Positions 40,335 through 49,704 are shown, counted from the stretch's first letter. The stretch: DNA of 64,000 bases from G965279355 sp965279355 (GCA_965279355.1 OZ257155.1:2170001-2234000); one strand, 5' to 3'. The notes: generated by a model from the sequence alone, not told the origin. Program-made: numbers and translations.

Positions 40335-42182
40335 TTGTTTCGCCGTCTTGGCCTCATTCTTCTCGCCCTCACGGGCGCCGTCGCCCTGCTGGCGATCGCC
40401 GGCATTGCCGTGCTGCACAACACGGACTGGCGCGCCTATATCGAGCGCGAGGCGACCGCGGCGCTGGAGCGGCCGCTCACCATTGGCACACTGCAGATTG
40501 GCTGGGGCCGGCGCCTGACCCTCGATGCCACCGATATCCGCCTGCGCAATGTCGACTGGGGCAGCAGGCCCGACATGATCTCGATCGTCGCGCTGTCGGC
40601 GGAGATCGACCTCTTCTCCCTGCTCGGCGGCGTCCTGCGCTTCGAACGACTGGCGATGGAGAAACCGGTCATTCTTCTGGAGCGGCGCCCCGACGGCACG
40701 CCCAACTGGAAGTTTGCGCCGGCATCGTCCGGCTCCGGCGGTATCGCCCTGATTCCGAAGAACCGCACCGAATTTCCCACCCTGATCGATCTGCGGATAA
40801 AGGATGGCGAACTCGCCTATCGCTCGCGCGGCGATCTCCGTCTTGGCTTTACGTCTTTCACCATGCAATCGGCGGCCGACGACACGCCGGTCATGCTGGC
40901 CGCGGACGGCACCTATAACGGCGCGCGGCTGCGCGTCGACGGCGAGACCGCGTCGTATCGCGCGCTTCGCGATGCCACTCGCCCCTACCCCACACGTCTT
41001 TCCGTCACCCATGCCGCCGGCGGCCTGACCTTCGACGGCACGATGACCGAGCCGCTGGATTTCGAAGGAGTGAAGGGTGCCGTCGCGATCGAGGCGGGCC
41101 GCGATCTGGGCGCGCTGCTCAAAGCCTTCGGCCTCGACATCCCGCTGGCCTATCGCGCGCGCCTGGCCGGCACGCTCGACAAACGCCGCGACGACTGGCG
41201 CGTCCCGGACGCGGCCGGAACGCTCGCCGCAAACGAATATTCAGGATCGGTCGGCCTGATCGAAGGCAAGCGCGGCCAACCCGATCATGTCGTGCTCGAT
41301 CTGAATTTCCGCAGCCTCGATCTCAACGCGCTTCTGCCGCCATCGGGTGCGTCGCAGAACAATGAGATCGATCTCGCTCTGGAGAAAGAACCCGGCGTCA
41401 CCGTCGATGTGAAGATCGCTGCGCGACAGTTCGCGTATGAGAAAATCCGCAGCCCCGACTTACTGCTGCACGCCCGGACCGCGCCGTCGCATGTCCAGGT
41501 CAACCGCCTGTCGATGGGGCTCGCCGGCGGCCGCCTCGACGCCAGAGGCGAGGCGCGCTCACTCGCGGCGGGAACGCGCCTGTCTCTGTCCGGTACAGCG
41601 CAGGAGATGGCGACAGCTGACCTGGCCCGGCTGATGGACAGCGAAGATCCACCACCCATCGCCGGCAACGTCAGCGGCCGCGCTTCCCTGAACATGACCG
41701 GCAAGACATTGCAGGAGGCGCTGGGAACGGCGGAAGGTCAGGCGATCGTCACCATGACCGGAGGGAATGTCGCACGCGATCTGCTGGAGAAAGCCTCCAC
41801 CGATCTGCGCGCCCTGTTCCGCCGCAATGACAACCGCACCAGCCTGACCTGCCTGCTCGGCGTCGTCGATATCGAGAAGGGTGTCGCCACCATTGCACCG
41901 CTGCGGCTGCGGACACCGGATACCGGGATCGTCGCCGCCGGACGGATCAACCTGCAGTCCGAGCGCATGGACATCGTGCTGCAGGCGGAACGCACACGCG
42001 GCGTGCTGGCGCTCGGCGCGCCGGTGAATATCAAAGGCACCGTCGGCGATCCCAGTTTCGGCGTGCTGAGCAATGACAGGGCGGGAGAGATGTTCGCCGC
42101 GCTCGACACGCAGACCCGCTGGCAACGGCTGGCGCCGGAGTTACGTGATCGCGTTAGTGCGAATGCGTGCCGGCCGGGGTGA
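40335..42182 (+). CDS. AsmA-family protein
   Basis: About 615 residues. One N-terminal helix (RRLGLILLALTGAVALLAIAGIAVL) anchors it in the inner membrane; the rest is a long periplasmic beta-rich region with AsmA repeats (LTIGTLQIGWGRRLTLDATDIRL; GRASLNMTGKTLQEALG; VGVVDIEKGVA-like LLGVVDIEKGVATI near the C-terminus). AsmA proteins are thought to bridge the envelope and influence lipid transport and outer-membrane homeostasis. The TTG at 40335 has GAGGG 8 bases upstream; a TTG at 40293 is an alternative. It stands alone. Confidence 0.8.
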   Translation: MFRRLGLILLALTGAVALLAIAGIAVLHNTDWRAYIEREATAALERPLTIGTLQIGWGRRLTLDATDIRLRNVDWGSRPDMISIVALSAEIDLFSLLGGVLRFERLAMEKPVILLERRPDGTPNWKFAPASSGSGGIALIPKNRTEFPTLIDLRIKDGELAYRSRGDLRLGFTSFTMQSAADDTPVMLAADGTYNGARLRVDGETASYRALRDATRPYPTRLSVTHAAGGLTFDGTMTEPLDFEGVKGAVAIEAGRDLGALLKAFGLDIPLAYRARLAGTLDKRRDDWRVPDAAGTLAANEYSGSVGLIEGKRGQPDHVVLDLNFRSLDLNALLPPSGASQNNEIDLALEKEPGVTVDVKIAARQFAYEKIRSPDLLLHARTAPSHVQVNRLSMGLAGGRLDARGEARSLAAGTRLSLSGTAQEMATADLARLMDSEDPPPIAGNVSGRASLNMTGKTLQEALGTAEGQAIVTMTGGNVARDLLEKASTDLRALFRRNDNRTSLTCLLGVVDIEKGVATIAPLRLRTPDTGIVAAGRINLQSERMDIVLQAERTRGVLALGAPVNIKGTVGDPSFGVLSNDRAGEMFAALDTQTRWQRLAPELRDRVSANACRPG

Positions 42183-42191
42183 GCTATTTAC

Positions 42192-42282
42192 CGTCATGCC
42201 CCGGCTTGACCGGGGCATCCATGGCCTCGAAAGCTGTCTCGGAAGACAAGATGGGTGCCCCGGTCAAGCCGGGGCATGACAG
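42192..42282. repeat. palindromic repeat (GTCATGCCCCGGCTTGACC type)
   Basis: CGTCATGCCCCGGCTTGACC... at the left and GGTCAAGCCGGGGCATGACAG at the right are complementary over about 28 bases with an internal CCGGCTTGACCGG hairpin. It lies between the convergent AsmA and LLM genes. Confidence 0.8.
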
Positions 42283-42287
42283 AAGAA

Positions 42288-43415
42288 CTAAAGATCCCCC
42301 ACCTGCGGCAGCACCTTGTCGCGGAAGAGCTCCATGCCGCGGCGGACATCGGTTTCCGGGATGTCGCCGATCTTGAAGTTCAGGGAGAAGATGCCGTTGC
42401 CCAGCGCTCCGTGAACCTTCTTGATCTGTTTTGCGACTGAATCCGGGCTGCCGCAGAAGATCGAGCCGGCCTCGATCGACTCCTCGACGGTCCGCATGCG
42501 GATCTTGGCGAGCTTCTCCGTGAAGACCTGACCGGCGCTGTTGTCGCCGAAGAAGCGCGTCTTCTGGATCACGATCTCCTGCGCGGTGCGCTGCGGGCGC
42601 ATCAGCACGCGGTGCAGGTAGTCGTGCGCCTTGTGCATCATCTCCAGCGCCTTCTCGTCCGTCTCGGCGATCAGCGTGTGCTGCGCCGAGAGGATGTGAT
42701 CGGGCGTCGCCTCCCAGCCATGGGCCTGCGCTTCCTTTTTGAAGGTGTCGACGAGACCGCGCGCCCAGCTCAACTCGTGAATGAACACCATGCCCATGAT
42801 GGCGCGGTGCTTCGCGGCAAGGACGGCGGCGTCGGGGTTGGACACCGACATCAGGATCTGCGGATGCGGCTTCTGGAACGGCTTGGGCCAGATCGAGATC
42901 TGCTTGAACTGGTAGAACTCGCCTTCCCAGCCGAAAGGCTCCGGCTCGGTCCAGCACTTGATCATCAGCTCCGTCGCCTCTTTCATCCGCGCCTGCGATT
43001 CGTCGGGCGAGCGGTTATAGGCGATGTATTCGTGCGGAATACCGCGCAGGATGCCGGCGACGAGACGGCCGCCGCTCATCACGTCGATCATCGCATATTC
43101 CTCGGCGACGCGGATCGGGTTCAGCAGCGGCACCAGATTGCCGAGGATCGCGATCTTCGCCGTCTTGGTGCGGTGCGCAATGATCGACGCCATCAGGTTG
43201 CAGTTCGGCATCAGGCTGAACGGGCTGAAATGATGCTCGTTCACCGCGATCCAGTCGAACTTGCAGGCCTCGGCGTGGACCAGCGTCTCGATATAGTCGT
43301 CGTAGAGGATTTTGGCGCGCGGCGCGTCGAACTGATCCTTGGTGCTGACCGGCCAGGATTCCGGGACGCCCTCGTAATGGGTCCACGGCATCGTGTGGAA
43401 GAAATTGAACTTCAT
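42288..43415 (-). CDS. LLM-class flavin-dependent oxidoreductase
   Basis: 375 residues with a bacterial luciferase-like TIM barrel: FDWIAVNEHHFSPFSLMPNC (luciferase-like NEHH motif), KIAILGNLVPLLNPIRVAEE, MSGGRLVAGILRGIP and PHPQILMSVSN. It uses FMNH2 (or F420) to oxidise a small carbon or nitrogen substrate. A terminator at 43441 separates it from the upstream transporter operon, so it has its own promoter, not identified. The ribosome-binding site is weak. Substrate cannot be assigned. Confidence 0.85.
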   Translation of the reverse strand: MKFNFFHTMPWTHYEGVPESWPVSTKDQFDAPRAKILYDDYIETLVHAEACKFDWIAVNEHHFSPFSLMPNCNLMASIIAHRTKTAKIAILGNLVPLLNPIRVAEEYAMIDVMSGGRLVAGILRGIPHEYIAYNRSPDESQARMKEATELMIKCWTEPEPFGWEGEFYQFKQISIWPKPFQKPHPQILMSVSNPDAAVLAAKHRAIMGMVFIHELSWARGLVDTFKKEAQAHGWEATPDHILSAQHTLIAETDEKALEMMHKAHDYLHRVLMRPQRTAQEIVIQKTRFFGDNSAGQVFTEKLAKIRMRTVEESIEAGSIFCGSPDSVAKQIKKVHGALGNGIFSLNFKIGDIPETDVRRGMELFRDKVLPQVGDL

Positions 43416-43440
43416 GTGCGCGCGCCTGCTGGAATATTGA

Positions 43441-43469
43441 AAAAGCGGGGCTTCGGAGGGCCCCGCTTC
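43441..43469 (-). terminator. intrinsic terminator of the biuret/BMP operon
   Basis: AAGCGGGGC (43444-43452) pairs with GCCCCGCTT (43461-43469) around TTCGGAGG. On the minus strand the stem is followed by TTTTT (43445-43441). It lies after the second cysteine hydrolase gene (stop 43670), with a palindromic repeat in between. Confidence 0.78.
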
Positions 43470-43550
43470 AAAGCGCGCGCATCTTAGCCGATTGCGCCCC
43501 CGGGTAAACCCCGGTGGGGCCCGTCAAATTGGCGTCAATTCTCTTTTTCC

Positions 43551-43639
43551 GTCACCCCGCACTTGATGCGGGGTCCATCGGGCCGCGCGAAGACTGGTGC
43601 CCGATGGAGGCATGGACCCCGCATCAAGTGCGGGGTGAC
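43551..43639. repeat. palindromic repeat (GTCACCCCGCACTTGATGCGG type)
   Basis: Perfect 28-base arms at 43551-43578 and 43612-43639, each with an internal CCCCGCACTTGATGCGGGG hairpin. It is similar in style to 5329 and 42192. Confidence 0.85.
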
Positions 43640-43669
43640 GACTAAATGAGATGTGGCGATTGAGATAAA

Positions 43670-44338
43670 CTAACCGTCGATCGCCGCGACGATCTCGCTT
43701 GCCATCGCAGTCCATCCCACGATCCCGCCCTGAGCGCGGATCATCTCGATGGTCGCGCGCTTGAACTCCGGGAAATAACTCTCAGTCGCATCCTCGGCCA
43801 GGATGCAGTCGAAGCCGCGGTCGTTGGCCTCGCGCATCGTGGTCTGCACGCAGACTTCAGTGGTGACGCCGCCGAACACCAGGTGCGTGATGCCCAGCGC
43901 CGCCAGAAGCTGCGGAAGCTCCGTGTTGTAGAAGGCGCCCTTGCCCGGCTTCTCGATCACGATCTCCCCTGGCTTCGGCGCCAGTTCCGGCACGATATCG
44001 TTGCCGGGCTCGCCGGAGATCAGGATCCGGCCCATCGGCCCGGCATCGCCGATCCGCAGGGACGAATTGCCGCGCAGCCGTTTGGCAGGCGGACAATCCG
44101 AAAGATCGGGTTTGTGGGCTTCCTTGGTATGAACGATCGGCATGCCGGCGCGGCGGAACGCATCGATCAGGAGCGCAGCAGCCGGCACGGCCGCCGCCAG
44201 CAGCGAGACATTGTTGCCTAGCGCCTCGCCGAAGCCGCCGGGCTCCAGGAAATCGCGCTGCATGTCGATCATGACCAGCGCCGTGCGATCCCTGGGAAAC
44301 TCGAACGCGTAGGGCTTGGCCTGAACGACGCGCGGCAT
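43670..44338 (-). CDS. cysteine hydrolase, isochorismatase superfamily (second copy)
   Basis: 222 residues with the triad Asp25 (VMIDMQRDF), Lys130 (IEKPGKGAFY) and Cys163 (TTEVCVQTT). It resembles the biuret amidohydrolase at 45847 (GEPG-DI-PELAPK; TTMREANDRGF), but lacks the N-terminal PYNWPFDGDLRP segment and has YFPEFKRAT near its end. It probably hydrolyses a related amide or carbamate (allophanate-like, ureidoacrylate-like or oxamate-like substrates are possible). ATG at 44338 overlaps the TGA of the ATPase gene (TGATG). Last gene of the operon, before the terminator at 43441. Confidence 0.8.
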   Translation of the reverse strand: MPRVVQAKPYAFEFPRDRTALVMIDMQRDFLEPGGFGEALGNNVSLLAAAVPAAALLIDAFRRAGMPIVHTKEAHKPDLSDCPPAKRLRGNSSLRIGDAGPMGRILISGEPGNDIVPELAPKPGEIVIEKPGKGAFYNTELPQLLAALGITHLVFGGVTTEVCVQTTMREANDRGFDCILAEDATESYFPEFKRATIEMIRAQGGIVGWTAMASEIVAAIDG

Positions 44339-45846
44339 CAATGCCCCACCATGTGCCCGCCGATGGCGAGCGCATCCGCCTGACCGCCGGCCACTTCATG
44401 CACGATCTCGCCCTCGCGCATGACCACGATGCGGTCCGCGAGCTCCAGGATCTCGTCGAGGTCCTCGGAGATCAGCAGCACCGCCGATCCGGCGTTGCGT
44501 GCCGCGACGATGCGGGAGCGCACCTCGGCAACCGCCTTCACATCGAGACCAAAACAGGGATTGGCGACGATCAGCAGCTCGACCTTGCCATCCAGCTCAC
44601 GCGCCAGCACCGCGCGCTGCACATTGCCGCCGGACAGCGCGGAGATCGGCGCCTCCTCCGACGGCGTGCGGACACGGAAGGCGGCGATCATCTCGACGGC
44701 CCGCTTGGCCATCTGCGATTTGCTGAGCCAGAAGCGATGCTTCCCATCGCCGTCGCGATCGAAACGGCGCAGGTTGAGATTGTCGCGCACGGTCATCTGC
44801 GGCACACAACCGTTGCGCAGCGGTTCCTCGGGAAGAACGCGAACACCCAGCGCCTGCCCCTGCTCCCGCCTGGCCGCATAGGTCGCGCCGGAAACCGTGA
44901 TCTCCCCGCCGCTGGAGGCACGCTGACCGCCCAGCACCTCGACCAGTTCCTTCTGCCCGTTGCCCGAGACGCCAGCAACGCCAACAATCTCGCGCGGATG
45001 CACGGCCAGCTGCGTCACCGAAAGGCCGGAGCGGCCGAGATCGCCATCTGTCTTGAGGTTTTTGATCAGCAGGCGCGGGATCGCGCCGGCGGCACCCTGT
45101 CGCTCGGCCTTGGCCGGGGCATGCGCCTCGCCAACCATCATGGCGGTCATTTCTTCCGGCCGCAGGACCTTCGCATCGCCGGCACCCACCTTGCGGCCAC
45201 GGCGCAGCACCGTCACCTCGTCGGCGAAAGCGGCAACCTCCTTCAGCTTATGCGTAATGATGATGACGGTGATCTGCCCGCTTGCCGCGAGGCCGCGCAC
45301 CAGGCCCAACACTTCTTCGGCTTCCTGCGGCGTCAGCGTAGAGGTCGGCTCGTCGAGCACCAGCAGCCGGCGGTTGAGATAGAGTTGCTTGAGGATTTCG
45401 GTCTTCTGCCGCTCGCCGGCGGCGAGCGTGCCCATCGGCTGATGCAGCGGCACCTTGAACGGCATCGTCGCCATGAAGGCGTCGAGCGCCTTGCGCTCTG
45501 CCGCCCAGTCGACGATGGCCGGCACGTCGGCGCGCGACATCACGAGGTTCTCGGCGGCGGTCATCGACGGCACCAAGGTGAAATGCTGATAGACCATGCC
45601 GAGGCTGAGCCGGTCGGCGTCGCTGGGATGGCTGATCTCAACTTCCTGATTGTCGATCAGAAAATCCCCGCTGTCGGCGCGATAGTAGCCGAGCAGGCAT
45701 TTCACCAGCGTGGATTTTCCGGCGCCGTTCTCGCCAAGCAGCGCGTGCACGCTGCCGGGCTGGATCTTCAGCGAGACATCGTCGAGCGCGGTGAAGGCGC
45801 CGAAGCGCTTGGTCACCCCGATCAGTTCGATGCCGACGGCGCGCAT
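44338..45846 (-). CDS. ABC transporter ATP-binding protein, duplicated domains (BMP/nucleobase type)
   Basis: 502 residues with two ABC domains. The first has Walker A GENGAGKST (about 39-47), signature LAAGERQKTEI and Walker B LLVLDEPTSTL. The second is degenerate (GVSGNGQKE, LSGGNVQR, LIVANPCFGLD), as usual in YufO/NupO and RbsA-type ATPases. It powers the two BMP-family permeases encoded upstream. The start codon directly abuts the stop of the biuret hydrolase gene, and its own stop overlaps the next gene. Confidence 0.9.
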   Translation of the reverse strand: MRAVGIELIGVTKRFGAFTALDDVSLKIQPGSVHALLGENGAGKSTLVKCLLGYYRADSGDFLIDNQEVEISHPSDADRLSLGMVYQHFTLVPSMTAAENLVMSRADVPAIVDWAAERKALDAFMATMPFKVPLHQPMGTLAAGERQKTEILKQLYLNRRLLVLDEPTSTLTPQEAEEVLGLVRGLAASGQITVIIITHKLKEVAAFADEVTVLRRGRKVGAGDAKVLRPEEMTAMMVGEAHAPAKAERQGAAGAIPRLLIKNLKTDGDLGRSGLSVTQLAVHPREIVGVAGVSGNGQKELVEVLGGQRASSGGEITVSGATYAARREQGQALGVRVLPEEPLRNGCVPQMTVRDNLNLRRFDRDGDGKHRFWLSKSQMAKRAVEMIAAFRVRTPSEEAPISALSGGNVQRAVLARELDGKVELLIVANPCFGLDVKAVAEVRSRIVAARNAGSAVLLISEDLDEILELADRIVVMREGEIVHEVAGGQADALAIGGHMVGH

Positions 45847-46530
45847 CTAGCGGATGCCCGAAGCGAAACTGGTGCTGTCGCTGACGGAGCCGAACACGCC
45901 GCCCTGCATCTTCACCATCTTGACGGCGGCGGCATGGTTTCCGGCATCGGTGGCGCCGCAGCAATCCTCAAGCAGCACACATTCGAAGCCGCGGTCGTTC
46001 GCCTCGCGCATGGTGGTGTGGACGCAGACATCGGTGGTGATGCCGGTCAGCGCGAGATTGCGGATGCCGCGCGTGCGCAGGATGAGCTCGAGATCGGTGG
46101 CGCAGAAGCTGCCCTTGCCCGGCTTGTCGATGATCGTCTCGCCCTCTTTCGGTGCCAATTCCGGGATGATCTCCCAGCCGGGCTCGCCGCGGACCAGGAT
46201 CTTGCCGCACGGCCCGGGATCGCCGATGCCGGCGCCGATCTGGCGCGAACGCCAGCGCTTGTTCTCCGGCAGGTCGGAAAGATCGGGACGATGGCCTTCG
46301 CGGGTATGGATGATGTGATAACCCAGCGCGCGGCAGGCCGTGAGCACGCGCTGGATCGGCTGGATCGGCGCGCGGGTCATGCCGATGTCGTAGCCCATCG
46401 TGTCGACATAGCCGCCCTTGCCGCAGAAGTCGGTCTGCATGTCGATAACGATCAGCGCCGTGTTGGCGGGCCTGAGATCGCCGTCGAAAGGCCAGTTGTA
46501 AGGGTCGGCTTTGATGAATGTTTTAGCCAT
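45847..46530 (-). CDS. biuH: biuret amidohydrolase (cysteine hydrolase)
   Basis: 227 residues, very like the characterised rhizobial biuret hydrolase. The ADPYNWPFDGDLRP start, IVIDMQTDFCGKGGYVD, IGAGIGDPGPCG, DKPGKGSFCATDLEL, TTMREANDRG and ending KMVKMQGGVFGSVS correspond block by block. Predicted triad: Asp30, Lys136, Cys169. It converts biuret to allophanate and ammonia in the cytosol. The ATG at 46530 is used; a TTG at 46542 adds four residues. It sits inside a BMP-type importer operon, which points to uptake of biuret or a similar ureide. An allophanate or cyanuric acid hydrolase is not in this window. Confidence 0.85.
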   Translation of the reverse strand: MAKTFIKADPYNWPFDGDLRPANTALIVIDMQTDFCGKGGYVDTMGYDIGMTRAPIQPIQRVLTACRALGYHIIHTREGHRPDLSDLPENKRWRSRQIGAGIGDPGPCGKILVRGEPGWEIIPELAPKEGETIIDKPGKGSFCATDLELILRTRGIRNLALTGITTDVCVHTTMREANDRGFECVLLEDCCGATDAGNHAAAVKMVKMQGGVFGSVSDSTSFASGIR

Positions 46531-46538
46531 GTAGTCTC

Positions 46539-47453
46539 TCAACGCACGATGGAAAGTTCACCCGGCATGCCTTTCAGCGATTTTCCGGGCTGGACGGTCA
46601 GGACCATGATGACGAGGGTCAGCACATACGGTGCCGCGTAGAAGAGGTAATAGCCCTGCGACACGCCGATGGTCTGCAGCGAGGGCCCCAGTGCGCCGGC
46701 CGCGCCGAACAGCAAAGCGGCACCGACGCAGGCCAACGGGTTCCAGCGCGCGAAGACAACAAGTGCCACCGCCATCAGCCCCTGCCCCGATGACAGGCCT
46801 TCGTTCCAGCTTCCGGGATAGGAGAGCGAGAGGAACGAGCCGCCGATCCCGGCCAGCGCGCTGCCCGCCGCCGTCGCCAGCAGGCGGATACGATCGATCG
46901 GCAGGCCCATGGCCCGCGCCGCATCGGCGCTGTCGCCGACGATGCGCACGGTCAGGCCGACGCGCGTCACGCGAAACGCCCAGGCCAGACCGAAAGCGAG
47001 CGCAATGCCGATGAAGAAGAGCGGGCTGACATCGAAGGCGCTGCGGATCATCGGCACGTCGGACCAGAAGCCGAGCGGCAGGCTGGGCAGCTGCGGCGCC
47101 GTCGGCTGGATGTAAGGTTTGCCGAAATAGAACGCGATGCCGGTACCGGCCAGCATGATGGCAATGCCGACCGCGATATCGTTGACCCGCGGCAGCGCGC
47201 AGATCACCGCATGCAGGGCACCGAGCACAGCACCCGCCGCGGCTGCCGCGAGCACGCCAATCCACGGGCTGCCGGTATGGTAGGAGACGGCGTAACCGAC
47301 CATCGCGCCCAAGACGAGAACGCCTTCGTTCCCGAGATTGATACGCCCTGCCTTCTCGGTCAGGCATTCGCCCAGACTGACGAACAGGAACGGGGTGCTG
47401 ACGCGGAGCGCCCCGGCAAGCATCGCAAGCAACAGCGTGCCGAACTCACTCAT
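46539..47453 (-). CDS. ABC transporter permease (BMP/nucleobase type, second subunit)
   Basis: 304-residue inner-membrane permease of the branched/nucleoside type: GECLTEKAGRINLGNEGVLVLGA near the N-terminus, VNDIAVGIAIMLAGTG, and DAARAMGLPIDRIRLLATAAGSALAGIGG near the C-terminus match YufQ/RbsC-like proteins. About 8-10 helices. The ATG at 47453 overlaps the upstream permease stop (ATGA). A continuous frame extends further upstream to 48668 but only as an antisense/alternate frame of the first permease, so the start is placed at the ATGA. Eight bases separate its stop from biuH. Confidence 0.88.
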   Translation of the reverse strand: MSEFGTLLLAMLAGALRVSTPFLFVSLGECLTEKAGRINLGNEGVLVLGAMVGYAVSYHTGSPWIGVLAAAAAGAVLGALHAVICALPRVNDIAVGIAIMLAGTGIAFYFGKPYIQPTAPQLPSLPLGFWSDVPMIRSAFDVSPLFFIGIALAFGLAWAFRVTRVGLTVRIVGDSADAARAMGLPIDRIRLLATAAGSALAGIGGSFLSLSYPGSWNEGLSSGQGLMAVALVVFARWNPLACVGAALLFGAAGALGPSLQTIGVSQGYYLFYAAPYVLTLVIMVLTVQPGKSLKGMPGELSIVR

Positions 47454-48562
47454 GAATCGCTCCGGCGCGGCCCGAACCACGCGAAGCGGCCGTATAGCGT
47501 CTCGCTCGCCAGGATCGAAATGAAGATCATGCCCTGCAGTACAAGGATGCTGGCATCGGGCAGACCGAGACGGCGTTGCAGTAGGCCGCCCGCCGCCGAG
47601 ATGCCGCCCAGCAGGATCGCCATCGGAATGATCCCCAGCGGATTCTGGCGCGCGAGGAAGGCGATGAGGATTCCGGCATAGCCATAGCCGGCAGCCAGCG
47701 ATGCGTTCGCCCGACCATGCACGGCGCCGACTTCGATCATGCCGGCAAGGCCCGCACACGCGCCGCCCATGGCGCAGGCGATGATGATGAGCCGCGCCAC
47801 GGGCAGGCCCTGGATCTGCGCGGCCCGCAGATTGCCGCCGGTGACCCGCGAGGCGAAGCCGAAACTCGTGTGATAGATCAGCACCCAGAACAGAAGGCAG
47901 GCGAGCACGCCGACCAGCAGACCCGGATGCACATCCATGCCAGGCAAGGCGCCCAGCATATTGGCGTCGCCGATGCCGTAGGTGGACGGCTTGTTGAGGC
48001 TGGCCGGATCGCGCAGCGGCCCTTCGACCAGATGATTGAAGACGCCGACGCCGATATAGGCCAGCAGCAGGCTCGAAATCGTTTCGTTGACGCCGCGTTT
48101 GGCGCGCAAGGCACCGGCAAGACCGATCCAGATCGCGCCCGCCGTCATGCCGGCAATCGCCATCATCCCCTGGACGATCAGCGACGGCGCACCGGCGATC
48201 GGCAGAGCGATGGCTGCCGCCGCCAGACCGCCGATCACGACAGCCCCCTCGCCGCCGATGATCACCAGCCCAAGCTGCGCCGGCAGCGCCACACAGAGCG
48301 CGGTCAGCATCAGCGGCGCCGCGCGCAGCAGCGTGTTCTGCAGCGAGAACCAACTGCCGAACGCGCCACGCCACACCAGATTGAAGAACTCGACCGGCGA
48401 TTTGCCGAGCGCCAGCAGGAACACCGAAAAGGCGGCGGCCGCCAGCAGCAAGGCTGCCAGCGGCACGACAACGCCTTCCAGCAGACGCCGGAGCGGATAC
48501 CAGCGATCGGCGGCGGTTGGAACGGGAACCGCCACCGCCGCCAGATCTGCGGACACTGCCAC
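47450..48562 (-). CDS. ABC transporter permease (BMP/nucleobase type, first subunit)
   Basis: 370-residue membrane protein of the YufP class: LRAAPLMLTALCVALPAQLGLVIIGGEGAVVIGG, KRGVNETISSLLLAYIGVG, and GFASRVTGGNLRAAQIQGLP, with GISAAGGLLQRRLGLPDAS near the end. About ten helices. The GTG start at 48562 lies 8 bp after the binding-protein stop; no strong ribosome-binding site, so coupling is likely. It forms the channel with the second permease. Confidence 0.88.
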   Translation of the reverse strand: MAVSADLAAVAVPVPTAADRWYPLRRLLEGVVVPLAALLLAAAAFSVFLLALGKSPVEFFNLVWRGAFGSWFSLQNTLLRAAPLMLTALCVALPAQLGLVIIGGEGAVVIGGLAAAAIALPIAGAPSLIVQGMMAIAGMTAGAIWIGLAGALRAKRGVNETISSLLLAYIGVGVFNHLVEGPLRDPASLNKPSTYGIGDANMLGALPGMDVHPGLLVGVLACLLFWVLIYHTSFGFASRVTGGNLRAAQIQGLPVARLIIIACAMGGACAGLAGMIEVGAVHGRANASLAAGYGYAGILIAFLARQNPLGIIPMAILLGGISAAGGLLQRRLGLPDASILVLQGMIFISILASETLYGRFAWFGPRRSDS

Positions 48563-48570
48563 CGTCAGAG

Positions 48571-49704
48571 TCAGGCGATGGAGCCGACGACGCCTTCGAC
48601 GAGGTAGCCCATCGACTCAAGCTCGATCGCCGTCTCGGGATAGGCGACACCCGCCGCCGCGACGACATTGCCCTTGTTGTCCTTGAGCGGTCCCTTGATG
48701 ACGGCGAAGTTGCCTTTCATGATGTCGGCCTTCACCGCATCCGCCTGCTTGCGCGCCGCGTCTGATACCGCCGCGCCATACGGCGACATCTTCACGAAGC
48801 CTTCCGGCAGGCCGCCGCGCACGAAATTCGACAGCGTCTCGCCCTTGCTCGCCTTCTCGATGAAGCCCTTGTAGACGGTCTCCCAGTTCCACTCGGCGCC
48901 GGTGAGATAACCCTTGGGCGCCAGCTTCTGCTGGTTGGCGTGATAACCGCACGAGAAGACACCGCGGCGCTCGGCCGTCTCAATGACGACCTTGGGGCCG
49001 TCGACATGGCAGGTCAGGACGTCGACGCCCTGGTTGATCAGGCTGTTTGCGGCTTCGGCTTCCTTGACCGCCAGCGACCATTCGCCGGTGAAGATCACCT
49101 GCGTGGTAATCGACGGGTCGACGGAGCGGGCGCCCAGCGTGAAGCTGTTGATGTTGAGCAGCACCTGCGGGATCGGCTTGGCGGCGATGAAGCCAATCTT
49201 CTTGGACTTCGTCGCATGCGCGGCGACGACGCCGTTGAGATACTGGCCCATGCCGATATAGCCGAAATACGAGCCGGCATTAGTGGGATGCTTGTCCTTG
49301 CTCCACATGCCGCCGCAATGGCGGAAGTCAACCTTGGGGTACTTCTTGCACATCGCCAGCATGTGCGGATCGAAATAGCCGAAGCTGGTCGGGAAGATCA
49401 GCGACGCGCCGTCGAGCTCGATCATGCTTTCCATCGTCTTCTGGACGACGATGGTCTCGGCGACATTCTCTTCCTCGATGACTTTCACGCCGGGCATCTT
49501 CTTCAGCGCCGCGGCGGCCTCGGCATGCGCCTGGTTGTAGCCGTAATCGTCCTTCGAGCCGACATAGATGAAGCCGACCACCACGTCCTTCGCGGCAGCA
49601 GGGCTCGACGGCAGCAGCCCGCCCAGGGTGCCCGCGACGCCGGCGGCGGCGGTCGTCTGCAGCAGACTGCGGCGAGAGAAAGAACGGAATGATTGGTCGG
49701 CCAT
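48571..49704 (-). CDS. BMP-family ABC transporter substrate-binding protein (Tat signal)
   Basis: 377 residues. The N-terminus FSRRSLLQTTAAAGVAG is a twin-arginine signal. The mature part is the basic-membrane-protein fold (VGFIYVGSKDDYGYNQAHAEAA, VIFPTSFGYFDPHM, KIGFIAAKPIPQVLLNINSF, GVDVLTCHVDGPKV), a family that binds purine nucleosides, allantoin-like or other N-rich solutes. It is the first gene of a six-gene operon (binding protein, two permeases, biuH, ATPase, second hydrolase). AGGGGGAATTACTC precedes the ATG. A sigma-54 promoter 45-70 bases upstream indicates nitrogen control. Confidence 0.9.
   Translation of the reverse strand: MADQSFRSFSRRSLLQTTAAAGVAGTLGGLLPSSPAAAKDVVVGFIYVGSKDDYGYNQAHAEAAAALKKMPGVKVIEEENVAETIVVQKTMESMIELDGASLIFPTSFGYFDPHMLAMCKKYPKVDFRHCGGMWSKDKHPTNAGSYFGYIGMGQYLNGVVAAHATKSKKIGFIAAKPIPQVLLNINSFTLGARSVDPSITTQVIFTGEWSLAVKEAEAANSLINQGVDVLTCHVDGPKVVIETAERRGVFSCGYHANQQKLAPKGYLTGAEWNWETVYKGFIEKASKGETLSNFVRGGLPEGFVKMSPYGAAVSDAARKQADAVKADIMKGNFAVIKGPLKDNKGNVVAAAGVAYPETAIELESMGYLVEGVVGSIA

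Noticed and set aside
39450..41012. 520-residue minus-strand frame upstream of the flavin monooxygenase
   Set aside because: It runs antisense through the AsmA gene and out of frame in the monooxygenase; no domain is visible.
46539..48668. 709-residue continuous minus-strand frame across both BMP permeases
   Set aside because: Only the part after 47453 is a permease; the rest is an out-of-frame reading of the first permease, and an ATGA overlap gives a proper start.
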